Positions 1-8,852 are shown, counted from the stretch's first letter. The stretch: 64,000 nucleotides of DNA from DASUPK01 sp963695805 (GCA_963695805.1 CAVOHV010000006.1:62001-126000), one strand, 5' to 3'. Program-made: numbers and translations. Notes: generated from the sequence alone by a model not told the origin.

Positions 1-534
1 GAGGAGCTCGCCGAGCGCGCGCGTCTGATGCGCTGGCACGGCGTCACACGCTCGATCTGGGAGCGCCACCAGGCGAATACGGAGAGCTACGACGTTGCCG
101 GCCTGGGATTCAACTATCGGATCGACGACGCGCGAGCGGCTCTCGCCCGCTCGCGGCTGAGCCGGCTCGACGACGACAACCACCGGCGCGCAGCGATCGA
201 ATCGGTGTATCGCGACGAGTTCGGCGAGGTGGCCGGCCTCTCAATGCTCGGGGCGCCGCCGGAATCGGCCCGGGTGAGCCACAGCATCTTCGCCGTCGTG
301 GTCGACGAGGGGGTGGACCGCGACGCCTTCCGCGACTCCCTCGCGAAGAGGGGTATCCAGACTTCGGTCCACTTCTCGCCGGTCCACCGCTTCGAGCTCT
401 ACGCGGGCAAGGGCCGCGAGCTGCCAGTGGCGGACACCTTCGCGTCTCGCGCCGTCTCGCTGCCGATGTTCCCCGAGATGGAGGAGTGGCAGCTGGCCCA
501 GGTTGTCGAGACGGTCCGAAAGGCGCTCGGTTAG
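1..534 (+). CDS. DegT/DnrJ/EryC1/StrS-family aminotransferase, 3' part
   Basis: C-terminal part of a PLP-dependent sugar aminotransferase; the frame is open from base 1, so the start and the PLP-lysine domain lie outside the window. Visible family features are the segment WHGVTRSIWERH, the NYRIDDARAALARSRL stretch (NYR...D..AALA is typical of the small-domain boundary of DegT enzymes) and a C-terminal segment with SVHFSPVHR. Enzymes of this family transfer an amino group from glutamate to a keto-sugar nucleotide. The glycan genes downstream fit that role, but the substrate cannot be read from this fragment. It ends at TAG just before the convergent glycosidase gene at 545. A second, complete DegT enzyme lies at 5943. 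Confidence 0.85.
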   Translation, partial: EELAERARLMRWHGVTRSIWERHQANTESYDVAGLGFNYRIDDARAALARSRLSRLDDDNHRRAAIESVYRDEFGEVAGLSMLGAPPESARVSHSIFAVVVDEGVDRDAFRDSLAKRGIQTSVHFSPVHRFELYAGKGRELPVADTFASRAVSLPMFPEMEEWQLAQVVETVRKALG

Positions 535-544
535 GACGGGAAAT

Positions 545-1750
545 CTACGGCGCGGCCTGGTACGCGCCGAACGAGGGCTTGCGCTGGCCGACGTAGTTCA
601 GCAGGCCCCAGTTGGCACTGCCGGAGGCCTCCGGCTCGTCGTCGAGCCTATACCAGCCGAGGCCCGCCACGTAGGGAAGGCTGTCGGCGAGCCCGTAGGC
701 GGCGCTCACCCAGTTCGCCTGCTCCTGGTCGGAGACGTAGAAGCCCAGCCAGAAGTGGGCGGCGTGGCCCGAGAGCACGCTGTACTCCGAGAACCAGATC
801 GGCGGCGTGCTGCGCCGATGCCTCTTCTTTTTCTTGCCCTTCTTCGAGATGTGGGCGGCGCCGCTGGAGCTGTGGGCGCTTGCTCTGCGCGCCCTCTTGT
901 GCTTCTTCTTCTTCTTCTTCCCGACGTACGCCTTCTTCAGCAGCTTGTGCAGCGTCTCGGCGTCGCTCAGACCGATCAGGTTGTTGAGCGCGGGCTGGCG
1001 GATGTCGGGGAAGCGGCCCTCGAAGGGGTTGTGGCCCCACCAGTCGAGCCGCGGCGGGCGCTTCTTCTTGCCCTTGCCGACGCGCACCCAGCGGATGAAC
1101 TCGGCCGGCGAGACCGGGACGTTCGCGTTGAGCGTGTCGCCACCGATCACGATATTGGCCGGGTTCGCCTGCTTGAGCGCCACGTAGGCGGCGTCGCAGA
1201 GCTGGGCGTAGGCCCGCGGGCCGACCGGGCTGTGCTCCGGCATCGGCTGGAAATTGGCGCCGTAGTTGACCTCGCCCCAGATCATCCAGTGGTGGACCGT
1301 CGGATAGCGCTTGCTGATCGCGTACATGAAGTCCGCGTAGTCCTGAACGTTGTCCGGAACCCACTGCCGGCCCTTGCCGCCGTTCGCCCACGGGGGCGTC
1401 CCCTGCACCAGGATCGTCACGCTCATTCCGTACTGCACCGCCTGCTGGATGGCGGAGTCAGTGCCGCTCGTCCACTTGTATGCGGGATCGTTGGGGTCGC
1501 GCGGGTTGGCCGGGCGGGTCGGGGCCGACCTGTCCCAGGGCACCTGCATCTGGAAGTTCTGGGCGCCGAGCTGTGCGTAAACCGGGAAGGCCGAGCAGCC
1601 GCTGGTCGTCGTCGGGCAGTTGATGTTGCCCGCGTCAAAAGTGGTCCGGCCCCAGATCGACTTCACGGCAGCGCCGGCGGAAGGCGCGCAGGCCATGGCG
1701 AGGACGCCCGCCAGGCAGATTGGTAGGAGGAGACGTCGGGCGAGGTGCAC
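545..1750 (-). CDS. Secreted clan-A glycoside hydrolase with lysine-rich insertion (copy A)
   Basis: 401 aa, GTG start whose first base is also the last base of the upstream paralogue's stop (TAGTG on the minus strand), so translation is probably coupled. An N-terminal signal peptide (about residues 4-28, ending near SAGAA) implies export. The TIM-barrel signatures are IWGEVN (E160, likely acid/base) and IWFSEYSV (E322, likely nucleophile), the usual layout of clan A glycosidases. It is about 60% identical by eye to copy B over the barrel, but carries an extra Lys/Arg-rich segment at about residues 276-313 with runs of K. The substrate is unknown; location next to glycosyltransferases suggests trimming or turnover of a surface polysaccharide. 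Longer upstream starts would run into copy B and were rejected because the signal peptide sets the start. Confidence 0.8.
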   Translation of the reverse strand: MHLARRLLLPICLAGVLAMACAPSAGAAVKSIWGRTTFDAGNINCPTTTSGCSAFPVYAQLGAQNFQMQVPWDRSAPTRPANPRDPNDPAYKWTSGTDSAIQQAVQYGMSVTILVQGTPPWANGGKGRQWVPDNVQDYADFMYAISKRYPTVHHWMIWGEVNYGANFQPMPEHSPVGPRAYAQLCDAAYVALKQANPANIVIGGDTLNANVPVSPAEFIRWVRVGKGKKKRPPRLDWWGHNPFEGRFPDIRQPALNNLIGLSDAETLHKLLKKAYVGKKKKKKHKRARRASAHSSSGAAHISKKGKKKKRHRRSTPPIWFSEYSVLSGHAAHFWLGFYVSDQEQANWVSAAYGLADSLPYVAGLGWYRLDDEPEASGSANWGLLNYVGQRKPSFGAYQAAP

Positions 1751-2898
1751 TACGGGGCGGCGGCGTAGGCGTCGAAGGACGGCTTCCTTGCCCCAGTGCC
1801 GGTCATCAGGCCCCAGGCGGCCCCCACGTGTCCGTTCGAGGGCTCGTCCTCGAGCTGGTACCAGCCGAGGTTCTTCACGTACTTGAGCTTTCTGACCATT
1901 CGATAGGCGGCGGTGATGTAGGCGGCCTGTTGGGCGGGGGTCACATGGAATCCGCCGAACAGGTTCGGGCTTGCCTCGGACAGCACAGTCCACTCCGACA
2001 GCCAGAGCCTCGGCACCCTCAGCTTCGTCTTAGACACCCGGGCCTTCTTTCCCTTTCCCTTGGGTCGCAAACCGTAGGCGCGCTGGATCTCGCTGTAGAG
2101 CGTGTCAACGTCATTGAGGCCGCGGAACTTACCGATCGGCTTCTTCTTGATGTTGGGGAAGCGGCCCTCGAAGGGGTTGTGGCCCCAGAGGTCCATCCGG
2201 GGCGGCCGGGCCTTCTTGCCCTTGCCGACGCGCAGCCACTTGACGAAGTCGGGCGTCGACACCGCGCCGCCTCCGTTCAGCGTCATCCCGCCGATTACGA
2301 CGTTCGCCGGACTGGCCTGCTTCAACGCGCCGTAGGCGAGGTCGAGCAGCTTCGCGTAGGCCCTCGGGCCCATCCGGCTGTTGGGCGGCATCGGCTGGAA
2401 GTTGATCCCGTAGCTCGGCTCGCCCCAGATCTCCCAGCGGTGGACGCCCGGATAGCGCTTACTGATGGCGTACATGAAGTCGGCGTAGTCCTGTGGGTTC
2501 GTCGGCGTCCAGGCGCGTGGGCGCCCCCCGTTCGCCCACGGGGGCGTCCCCTGGACCAGGACCGCGAGGCTGAGTCCGTTCTGCGCCGCCTGCTGCACGT
2601 CGTAGTCGGCGAACGTCGGCCACTTGTACGCCGGATCGTTGGGGTCCCGCGGGTTGGCGGGCCTCGAGAGGGCGACCGTGTCCCAAGGGATCTGGAACTG
2701 GTAGTTGTCGGCGCCGAGCTGCCTGTAGATGGGGAAGGCCGAGCAGGGGCTTGGTCCCGTGGGACAGTTGGCGTTGCCAACGGGGAAGCTCGATGGGCCC
2801 CAGATAGATTTTTCCGCAGCTCCTGCCGCCGGAGCTGAGGCGAGGATGACAAGGAGGAGCGTGGCCCCGAGGCCTAAAAGGACGCTGAGCCGACGCAT
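1750..2898 (-). CDS. Secreted clan-A glycoside hydrolase (copy B)
   Basis: 382 aa, starting at the ATG that opens a clear signal peptide (MRRLSVLLGLGATLLLVILA, cleavage near APAAGAA). The catalytic-looking glutamates are in WEIWGEPSYG (E160) and LWLSEWTV (E302), at matching positions to copy A. Shared blocks include RPANPRDPNDPAYKW, LVQGTPPWANGG and GHNPFEGRFP. It lacks copy A's long polylysine insertion but has a shorter basic stretch near residues 278-294. It is first in a two-gene operon with copy A. The gap to the divergent glycosyltransferase at 2935 is only 36 nt, so the two promoters must overlap. The family resembles GH5/GH39-like extracellular proteins; the substrate cannot be inferred. 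Confidence 0.8.
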   Translation of the reverse strand: MRRLSVLLGLGATLLLVILASAPAAGAAEKSIWGPSSFPVGNANCPTGPSPCSAFPIYRQLGADNYQFQIPWDTVALSRPANPRDPNDPAYKWPTFADYDVQQAAQNGLSLAVLVQGTPPWANGGRPRAWTPTNPQDYADFMYAISKRYPGVHRWEIWGEPSYGINFQPMPPNSRMGPRAYAKLLDLAYGALKQASPANVVIGGMTLNGGGAVSTPDFVKWLRVGKGKKARPPRMDLWGHNPFEGRFPNIKKKPIGKFRGLNDVDTLYSEIQRAYGLRPKGKGKKARVSKTKLRVPRLWLSEWTVLSEASPNLFGGFHVTPAQQAAYITAAYRMVRKLKYVKNLGWYQLEDEPSNGHVGAAWGLMTGTGARKPSFDAYAAAP

Positions 2899-2934
2899 GC
2901 AGTCGCAGAACAATAGAGAGGGGTCCGAGTTGCG

Positions 2935-4081
2935 GTGCGAGTAGCCGTGCTGCTCCACAAGACAGTTGTCCACGATGGCCGGGTGCTGCGCGAGGCGGGT
3001 GCGCTGGCCGACGCCGGGCACGACGTAGTCATCGTCCACCTGCCCGCGGGCGACGAGGGCGAAGTCGAGGGCGGCTTCCGGCTGCGCTCGGCGACGCCGC
3101 CCAAATGGACCCGCCGGCTGCCGCGGACCCTGTGGCGGATCATCGCCCTCGGTTCGATTGCCGTCGGAGCGCGCGCCGAGCGGCCGGACGCGGTCCACGC
3201 CAACGACATCGCCACGCTGATCCCGGGCTACCTGGCCGCCCGGCTGAGCGGCGCCCGGCTGGTCTACGACACGCACGAGTACGCGGTCGGGGTCCCCTAC
3301 AGAAAGGCGGTCTGGGCGTGGCTGGCAGCGACGATCGAGCGCCTGCTGATCCGCCGCTGCGACGCGGTGATCACCGTCTCCGACGGGATCGCGGAACGGC
3401 TGCAGGCCCGCTACGCGTTGGCCCAACGGCCGGCGGTGATCCGAAACGTGCCCGACCTGCCGCCGCCCGAGCCCGGCGTGGCGCCGGACCTGCGTGAGCT
3501 GATGGGCATCGGCGCGGCGCCGCTGGTCCTGCATCAGGGCGCGGTCGCCGACGGACGGGGCGGCGGCAACCTGGTGAGGGCGGTGGCGCGGCTGGACTCC
3601 GCGCATCTTCTCTTCCTCGGTGTCGACGGCGCCTTCGTCGATCGCCTCGCGGAGTTGGGCGGCGGCCTCGGGCTCGACGGCCGCCTGCACTTCCACCCGC
3701 CGGTCGCCCTGGCCGAGCTCCTCTCCTACACGACCCAGGCGGACGTGGGAGTCTCGCTGCTCGAGGACACCTGCGAGAACCACCGGCTGGCGCCTGCCGA
3801 ACAAGCTCTTCGAGTACCTCGCGGCCGATCTGCCCGTCGTGGTCAGCGACCTCCCCGAGATGAGCCGGCTGGTGGGCGAGCACGGGGTGGGGTGGACCAC
3901 CGACCCGGGAGACCCGGCGGACATCGCCCGGGTGCTGGAGGTGGCGGTGAGCGAGGGGGACGACCCTGCGCTGCACGAGCGGGTGCAAGCCGCGGCCGGC
4001 GAGCTCAACTGGCCGCACGAGCGCTCGCGGCTGACCGGTCTCTACGCCGCTCTGGTCGACGGCCGAAAGAGCAAGCCATGA
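2935..4081 (+). pseudogene. GT4-type glycosyltransferase interrupted by a +1 frameshift
   Basis: A glycosyltransferase (GT-B fold, GT4-like) that transfers a sugar from an activated donor, probably in the cytoplasm. The first frame (2935 to about 3793) gives the N-terminal Rossmann half: MRVAVLLHKTVVHDGRVLRE, HANDIATLIPGY, VYDTHEYAVG, ITVSDGIAERL. At about 3793 the frame must change: CENHRLA continues as LPNKLFEYLAADLPVVVSDL in frame 2, the donor-binding E-x7-E region of the family, which then runs to TGA at 4081. An extra C in gcgCctg explains it. Without the shift the first frame runs into the next gene and would give a false 1003-aa fusion. The stop overlaps the next ATG (ATGA). It may be a true pseudogene or a sequencing or assembly indel. 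Confidence 0.85.
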
Positions 4082-5946
4082 GAGGCCTGGCCTCCAGGGC
4101 CCGTGGGTTCGGCGAGCTGGTTCGGCGAGGCGGACTCCGCCACCCATTCGCGATGGCCGCGTACGTGCGCGGACGCAGGGAGCGCCTGCGTGGCCGGCCG
4201 GAGAACGCTGCGCGGGTCCTGAGGTGGGCGCACGAGCACGCACCCGAGATCAGCATCTACGGCCTCCAGCTCGCAATCGCGCTGCGTGAGGATGGCCGCC
4301 CGCAGGAGGCGGCGGAGGTACTTCAGGGCCTGGCTGGAAGGCTCAGCGTGAGCGACCCGCAGACCGTCGGGATGGCAGGCGTCGAGATGGCGCGGCTGGG
4401 ATTGCGCGACGAGGCGCTGGCGGTCGTCAGGGAGCTGGGTGATACGCCCGACCACCTGGCCTGGGGCGCGCTCATCCAGGCCGCGCTCGGCGACGTCGGC
4501 GCTGTCAGAGAGCTGGTCGCGTCCGCCGGAGAGCAGACACCCGAGCTCTGGCTGGGCCGTGGGCAGCTGGCGGTGGCGCTGGAGCGGGCGGGTGAGCCGA
4601 GCCGAGCGCTGGACCTGGCCCGGGACAACGACGCCGCCCAGGAGGAGCGTCTCACTGCCACGCTTCGCACGTACGACCCGGCCTGGTCACCGCGGCTCGT
4701 CGGGCGCCGGACTAAGACGAGCGCGGACCGGGTCCTCTACCTGCTCGAGTCGTCGCTGCCGTATGCCCCCTCGGGCTACGGCTACCGGTCCCGCGAGCTG
4801 CTGCGTGCGCTGCGCGAGGCGGGCCTGCGCCCGGAGGTGGCCACTCGGATGGGCTTTCCGTCGAGCCGCGGGATCATGGGGGTGCCGGCGGAGGAGACGG
4901 TCGACGGGGTGACCCACCACCGCTTCAACCTGCCCGGCGTCAGCAAGTACACCGGGATCCCGCTCGACGAGCGGCTTCAGCAGAACGCCGAGTGGCTGCT
5001 CGAGCTCGTCGAGCGGATCGGCCCCGCTGCCATCATCGCGGCGACCCCGCACCTCAACGGCCTGCTGGCCCTGAGCCTGCGGGAGGCCACGGGCACGCCG
5101 ATGATCTACGACGTCCGCGGCTTTCCCGAGATGACCTGGGCGACGCGGCCGGGTGGGGCGGGAAGCGAGGTCTACTGGAGGCGCCGCGAAGCTGAGACCC
5201 GCTGCGCGGCGGAGGCGGACGGCGTCATCACCACCAGCGGGACGATGCGGGACGAGCTGGCCTCGCGCGGTGTCAGCCCCAACCGGATCACGATCGTTCC
5301 GCAGATCGTGGATCTGGACGCATACTCGCCACGTTCTCGCGACCGTGACCTGGCGCGCTCGTACGGCCTCGAAGGGAACTTCGTGGTTGGCACCATCTCC
5401 TCGCTCGTGGACTACGAGGGGATCGACGTGCTGCTGCGGGCGGTCGCCCTGGCCCGGGCGGAGGGCCGAGAAATCGCCGCCCTCCTGGTGGGCGACGGGC
5501 AGGCCCGGCCTGCGCTCGAGGCCCTGGCGGGCGAGCTCGAGCTCGGTGCGGCGGCCGTCTTCGCCGGGCGCATCGAACAGGCGGAGGTGCCTGCCCACTA
5601 CGGGCTGCTCGACCTGTTCGCGCTCCCGCGCGCCGACCTCGAGGTCTGCCGCGCCGTCACCCCGCTGAAACCCTTCGAGGCCCTGGCGACGGGGACGCCG
5701 ATCCTGGTCAGCGACCTGCCGGCGCTGGCAGAGATCGTCGCCGACTCCGGCGGCGGGCGAACGGTGGAGCCCGAGTCGCCTGAGGCCCTGGCGGCGGCAA
5801 TCCTCGAGCTGGAGGGCGATCGCGGCGAACGCGCCAGCCTGGAGGTCGCCGCCGTCGAGTACGCCGTCGCCACCAACGACCGAGCGCGCGCCGCAGGCTC
5901 GCTCCGCGCGAGCTTCGAGGCTGTGTCTACCCTGAGCCGGCCTTGA
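4078..5946 (+). CDS. GT4-type glycosyltransferase with N-terminal helical repeat region
   Basis: 622 aa, ATG overlapping the previous gene's stop by 4 nt. Residues 1-200 are a helical, TPR-like region (for example RGRPENAARVLRWAHEHAPE, REDGRPQEAAEVLQGL), perhaps for protein contacts. Residues 215-620 are a GT-B glycosyltransferase: ESSLPYAPSGYGYRSRELL (acceptor-domain start), IYDVRGFPEMTWA, ITTSGTMRDELASRG, IVPQIVDLDAYSP, then the donor site FVVGTISSLVDYEGIDVLL, VGDG and TPLKPFEALATGTPILVSDL with the E-x7-E pattern. It probably builds the same glycan as its neighbours. It ends in TGA overlapping the TTG start of the aminotransferase, so 2935-7034 reads as one operon. Confidence 0.85.
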   Translation: MRGLASRARGFGELVRRGGLRHPFAMAAYVRGRRERLRGRPENAARVLRWAHEHAPEISIYGLQLAIALREDGRPQEAAEVLQGLAGRLSVSDPQTVGMAGVEMARLGLRDEALAVVRELGDTPDHLAWGALIQAALGDVGAVRELVASAGEQTPELWLGRGQLAVALERAGEPSRALDLARDNDAAQEERLTATLRTYDPAWSPRLVGRRTKTSADRVLYLLESSLPYAPSGYGYRSRELLRALREAGLRPEVATRMGFPSSRGIMGVPAEETVDGVTHHRFNLPGVSKYTGIPLDERLQQNAEWLLELVERIGPAAIIAATPHLNGLLALSLREATGTPMIYDVRGFPEMTWATRPGGAGSEVYWRRREAETRCAAEADGVITTSGTMRDELASRGVSPNRITIVPQIVDLDAYSPRSRDRDLARSYGLEGNFVVGTISSLVDYEGIDVLLRAVALARAEGREIAALLVGDGQARPALEALAGELELGAAAVFAGRIEQAEVPAHYGLLDLFALPRADLEVCRAVTPLKPFEALATGTPILVSDLPALAEIVADSGGGRTVEPESPEALAAAILELEGDRGERASLEVAAVEYAVATNDRARAAGSLRASFEAVSTLSRP

Positions 5947-7034
5947 CCCTGCCGCTGTTCGCAAGCCGCGCGGCGCTCGAGCCGCTGCTGCCCGAGATCG
6001 CCGAGCGGCAGCGGGCGGTTCTGGAGACCGGCCGCTACGTCCTCGGACCGGAGGTCGAGGCGTTCGAGTCCGAGTTCGCCTCTTACGTCGGCGCGAACCA
6101 GTGCGTCGGGGTGGCCGACGGGACGGACGCGCTCCTGATCGGCCTGCGGGCGCTCGGCGTCCGTCCCGGCGATGAGGTGGTGGTGCCGGCGTTCACCTTC
6201 TTCGCCACGGCAGAGGCGGTCGTGGAGCTCGGGGCCACACCGGTCTTCTGCGACGTCGATCCCGAGACCTGGTGCATGACCGCGGCGACCGCCGAGCCAG
6301 CGATCTCCGACCGGACCCGGGCTCTGCTCCCGGTCCACATCTTCGGCAACCCCGCGCCAGTGCCGGAGCTCCACGAGCTGGCTGAACCGCGAGGTATCCG
6401 GGTGCTGGAGGACGCAGCCCAGGCCCACGGCGCCGAGCTCGGGGGCCGGATGGCCGGCGCGCTGGGAGGCGCCGCCGCGTTCAGCTTCTTCCCTTCGAAG
6501 AACCTTGGCGGGTTCGGCGACGGCGGGGCGCTCACCACCAGCGATCCGGACGTGGCGGAGGCCGCCAGGCTGCTCCGCACCCGCGGCTCCAAGGACAAGC
6601 GCACCTTCACCGAGGTCGGATACAACTCGCGGCTCGACGAGCTCCAGGCAGCCGGGTTGCGCGTGATCCTGCCCCACCTGCCGGACTGGATCGACGCACG
6701 GCGCCGCGCGGCGGGCGCCTATCTCGAGGCCGGACTGGCGGATCTGATGCCCGTCCAGAGCGAGACCCCCGACGGGCGGTCCGCGTGGCACATCCTCGCG
6801 ACCGCCTCGTCGGAGCGCGACCGGATCGCGGCCGCGCTCTCCGAGGCGGAGATCGAGGCGCGCCCCTACTATGAGACCCCCCTCTATCGGCAGCCGGCGC
6901 TCGAGCGCTGGGCGCCGCCCGAGCCGCTCGCCGAGACAGAGCGGATCTGCTCGCAGATCCTGGCGCTGCCGATGGGCTCAGCCCTGCCGGAGAGCGCCCC
7001 GGGCGAGGTGGTCGCCGCAATCCGCAGCGCGTAA
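5943..7034 (+). CDS. wbpE: DegT/DnrJ/EryC1/StrS aminotransferase, WbpE/WlbC-like
   Basis: 363 aa, TTG start overlapping the previous stop (TTGA). PLP-dependent sugar-nucleotide aminotransferase: GVADGTDALLIGLRALGV (phosphate pocket), EDAAQAHG (D157, pairs with the PLP ring nitrogen) and FFPSKNLGGFGDGG (K186, Schiff-base lysine). All catalytic parts are present and the length is normal. WbpE/WlbC proteins aminate the C3 keto group of UDP-2-acetamido-3-keto-glucuronate. That assignment rests on context: the oxidoreductase, acyltransferase and WbpI-type epimerase that would complete the route lie just downstream on the other strand (7096-10016). A different amino-sugar pathway remains possible. 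Confidence 0.78.
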   Translation: MTLPLFASRAALEPLLPEIAERQRAVLETGRYVLGPEVEAFESEFASYVGANQCVGVADGTDALLIGLRALGVRPGDEVVVPAFTFFATAEAVVELGATPVFCDVDPETWCMTAATAEPAISDRTRALLPVHIFGNPAPVPELHELAEPRGIRVLEDAAQAHGAELGGRMAGALGGAAAFSFFPSKNLGGFGDGGALTTSDPDVAEAARLLRTRGSKDKRTFTEVGYNSRLDELQAAGLRVILPHLPDWIDARRRAAGAYLEAGLADLMPVQSETPDGRSAWHILATASSERDRIAAALSEAEIEARPYYETPLYRQPALERWAPPEPLAETERICSQILALPMGSALPESAPGEVVAAIRSA

Positions 7035-7035
7035 C

Positions 7036-7097
7036 GACCCGCCGAACGTCCCAGAGTGCTCGCTGAGAAGGGGTATCCGGGACGTTCGGCGAGGGTC
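7036..7097. terminator. Long hairpin between convergent genes
   Basis: A perfect 12-bp inverted repeat (GCCGAACGTCCC at 7041-7052, GGGACGTTCGGC at 7079-7090) with a 26-nt loop, extended by GACCC/GGGTC outside a 2-nt bulge. It fills the 61-nt gap between the convergent aminotransferase and acyltransferase genes. There is no T tract, which is common for terminators in GC-rich actinobacteria. The symmetry would serve both strands. Confidence 0.6.
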
Positions 7098-7812
7098 AGG
7101 GCCAGCGCTCGAGCAGCTCGTCGTCCGCGACGTCCCTGAGCTCCCGGGCTGGGACGCCAACCATCACCTTGCGGGCGGGCACGTCGTCGAGGACGACCGC
7201 ACCGGCTCCGATCACGGCCTCCTCGCCGATCTCGACGCCGGGCAGCACCACGGCCCCGCCTCCCACCCGGCAGGCACGGCGCAGGGTCGGGCCGTCGGGG
7301 GGGTCGCCGGCCGCGTGGCGACCCATGGTGTCGTCGTTCGTCAGGACGACCCCGGGACCGAGGAAGGCGTCGTCCTCGATCACGGCGCCGGCGGTGACGT
7401 AGCAGTTGCTCTGGATCTTCACCCTGTGGCCCACCGTTACGTCGTTGTCCACCGCGCTGCCGCGGCCGACCACCGACTCGGCACCGATCCGAGCCCGTTC
7501 GCGGATCTGGACCTGGTCGCCGATCACCGCCGCCGTTCCAATCTCCGCTCCCGCGCCGATGACCGCCCCGGGGCAGACCACGGCGTCCTCGGCCAGCGTT
7601 GCCGGAGGCGGCTGGGCCGCGGAGGCGGTCGAATGTCGGCCGAGCATGGGCGGCTTGCCGACCACGGCGGAGTCGCCGATCACGCAGAAGTCCCCGATCC
7701 GGGTGCCGGCGTGGATGACCACGTTCCCACCCAGCTCGACGCCCTCCCCGAACTGGACGCCCTCGCCGAGCAGCAGGCCGGGGGCCAGGTCGGAGGGTTG
7801 GATTGAGCTCAC
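7096..7812 (-). CDS. wbpD: Left-handed beta-helix acyltransferase, WbpD/WlbB-like
   Basis: 238 aa, GTG start overlapping the stop of the upstream dehydrogenase (GTGA). The whole protein is built of hexapeptide repeats ([LIV]-G-x4), for example VIHAGTRIGDFCVIGDSAVVG, VCPGAVIGAGAEIGTAAVIG and a C-terminal VVLPGVEIGEEAVIGAGAVV, so it forms a trimeric left-handed beta-helix. TNDDTMGRH is at the place where WbpD/WlbB enzymes carry a TND motif. These enzymes acetylate the 3-amino group of UDP-GlcNAc3NA using acetyl-CoA. It is somewhat longer than usual (about 190 aa), with about 40 extra residues including an ASAAQPPPA linker. Another sugar acyltransferase role cannot be excluded. Confidence 0.75.
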   Translation of the reverse strand: MSSIQPSDLAPGLLLGEGVQFGEGVELGGNVVIHAGTRIGDFCVIGDSAVVGKPPMLGRHSTASAAQPPPATLAEDAVVCPGAVIGAGAEIGTAAVIGDQVQIRERARIGAESVVGRGSAVDNDVTVGHRVKIQSNCYVTAGAVIEDDAFLGPGVVLTNDDTMGRHAAGDPPDGPTLRRACRVGGGAVVLPGVEIGEEAVIGAGAVVLDDVPARKVMVGVPARELRDVADDELLERWP

Positions 7813-8852
7813 GGGCCGGCGTGAATTCCCGGCCGGTCCGCGTCGATCGGAGCCTTGACCGAGATGGGTGCGCCGTCGGCGTCGAGGGACGCCTGGAGGG
7901 CCTCCAGCACATTGACCACCCTGACGCCCGCGGCGCCGTCGGTGTGCGGGCGTTCGCCGGTGCGCAGGCACTCGATGAAATGGGTGCACTCGAGCCGCAG
8001 GGGCTCCGTGTTCAGCACCATCGGGCTGTGGACAGGCCCGGAGCGGGTGATGTACTCGCCGTAGGTGTCGGAGAGGGAGGCGAAGCTGTTGTCCCAGATC
8101 GAGAGCTTGCGCTCCAGCGCCATGTCGTCGAGGGTCGCCATGCGCTCCGAGCCCACGACGGTGATCCGCCGCACCTTGTGAGGGTCGAGCCACGAGAGAT
8201 GGAGATGGCTGACCAGCCCGCTGTCGAAGCGGATGTGGGCGAAGACAACGTCCTCGACGTCCTCGCGCATGAACCACTCGCCTCTTGCTGAGACCTCGAC
8301 CGGCGCGCCGTCGGCCAGCTCGAGCAACACGGAGACGTCGTGGGCGCCAAGGCTCCAGAGCGCGTTCTCGTCGGTCCGGAGCTTGCCCAGATTGAGGCGC
8401 TGGGAGTGGACGTAACGGACCCTGCCCAGCTCACCGCGCCCGATCAGGTCGGCGAGCTGGCGGACGCCGGGGTGGTAGCAGAGCAGGTGGCCGACCATCA
8501 GCACCAGACCGCGCTCGTCGGCGAGCCGCGTCAGGCGTTCCGCCGACTCCGTGTCACGGGCGAGCGGCTTCTCGACGAAGCAGTTCTTGCCCGCCTCCAG
8601 CACGCGCTGGCCCAACGCCGCATGGGTCGAGCCGGGAGTTGCGATTGCGATGGCAGCGAGGTCGGGATCGTCGAGCAGGTCATCGATGTCGGACGTGAAG
8701 CGCGCCTGCGGGTATGCGGACTCCCAGTGCCTCCGCTTCTCCTCGTCGAGCTCGCAGCACCAGGCGAGCTCGGAGCTCTCGAGCGTGGCGAAGTTGCGGG
8801 CCAAGTTTGGCCCCCAGTACCCCATGCCGACTATGCCGACGCGTTCAGGCAT
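7809..8852 (-). CDS. wbpB: Gfo/Idh/MocA oxidoreductase, WbpB/WlbA-like
   Basis: 347 aa from the ATG at 8852 (MPERVGIVGMGYWGPN); a second ATG lies 15 nt upstream at 8867. NAD-dependent dehydrogenase: glycine-rich Rossmann motif GMGYWGPN, FVEKPLA with the conserved catalytic-site lysine, and SLGAHDVSVLLEL with the conserved His in the substrate domain. WbpB/WlbA oxidises C3 of UDP-GlcNAcA, giving the keto sugar used by the aminotransferase. It overlaps the acyltransferase by 4 nt and follows the epimerase by 57 nt, so it is the third gene of a minus-strand operon starting at 10731. The exact sugar substrate is inferred from neighbours. Confidence 0.78.
   Translation of the reverse strand: MPERVGIVGMGYWGPNLARNFATLESSELAWCCELDEEKRRHWESAYPQARFTSDIDDLLDDPDLAAIAIATPGSTHAALGQRVLEAGKNCFVEKPLARDTESAERLTRLADERGLVLMVGHLLCYHPGVRQLADLIGRGELGRVRYVHSQRLNLGKLRTDENALWSLGAHDVSVLLELADGAPVEVSARGEWFMREDVEDVVFAHIRFDSGLVSHLHLSWLDPHKVRRITVVGSERMATLDDMALERKLSIWDNSFASLSDTYGEYITRSGPVHSPMVLNTEPLRLECTHFIECLRTGERPHTDGAAGVRVVNVLEALQASLDADGAPISVKAPIDADRPGIHAGP

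Noticed and set aside
503..1726. Long plus-strand frame opposite glycosidase copy A
   Set aside because: Shadow of the real gene; no motif, and the minus-strand frame has signal peptide and catalytic motifs.
2899..4008. Upstream extension of glycosidase copy B to 752 aa
   Set aside because: The extension is antisense to the glycosyltransferase gene and the signal peptide begins at 2898.
2935..5946. A single 1003-aa reading frame joining two glycosyltransferases
   Set aside because: The middle part after about 3793 is low-quality Arg/Gly-rich text while the next frame carries conserved GT4 motifs. It is a frameshift artefact, and the second gene has its own ATG at 4078.
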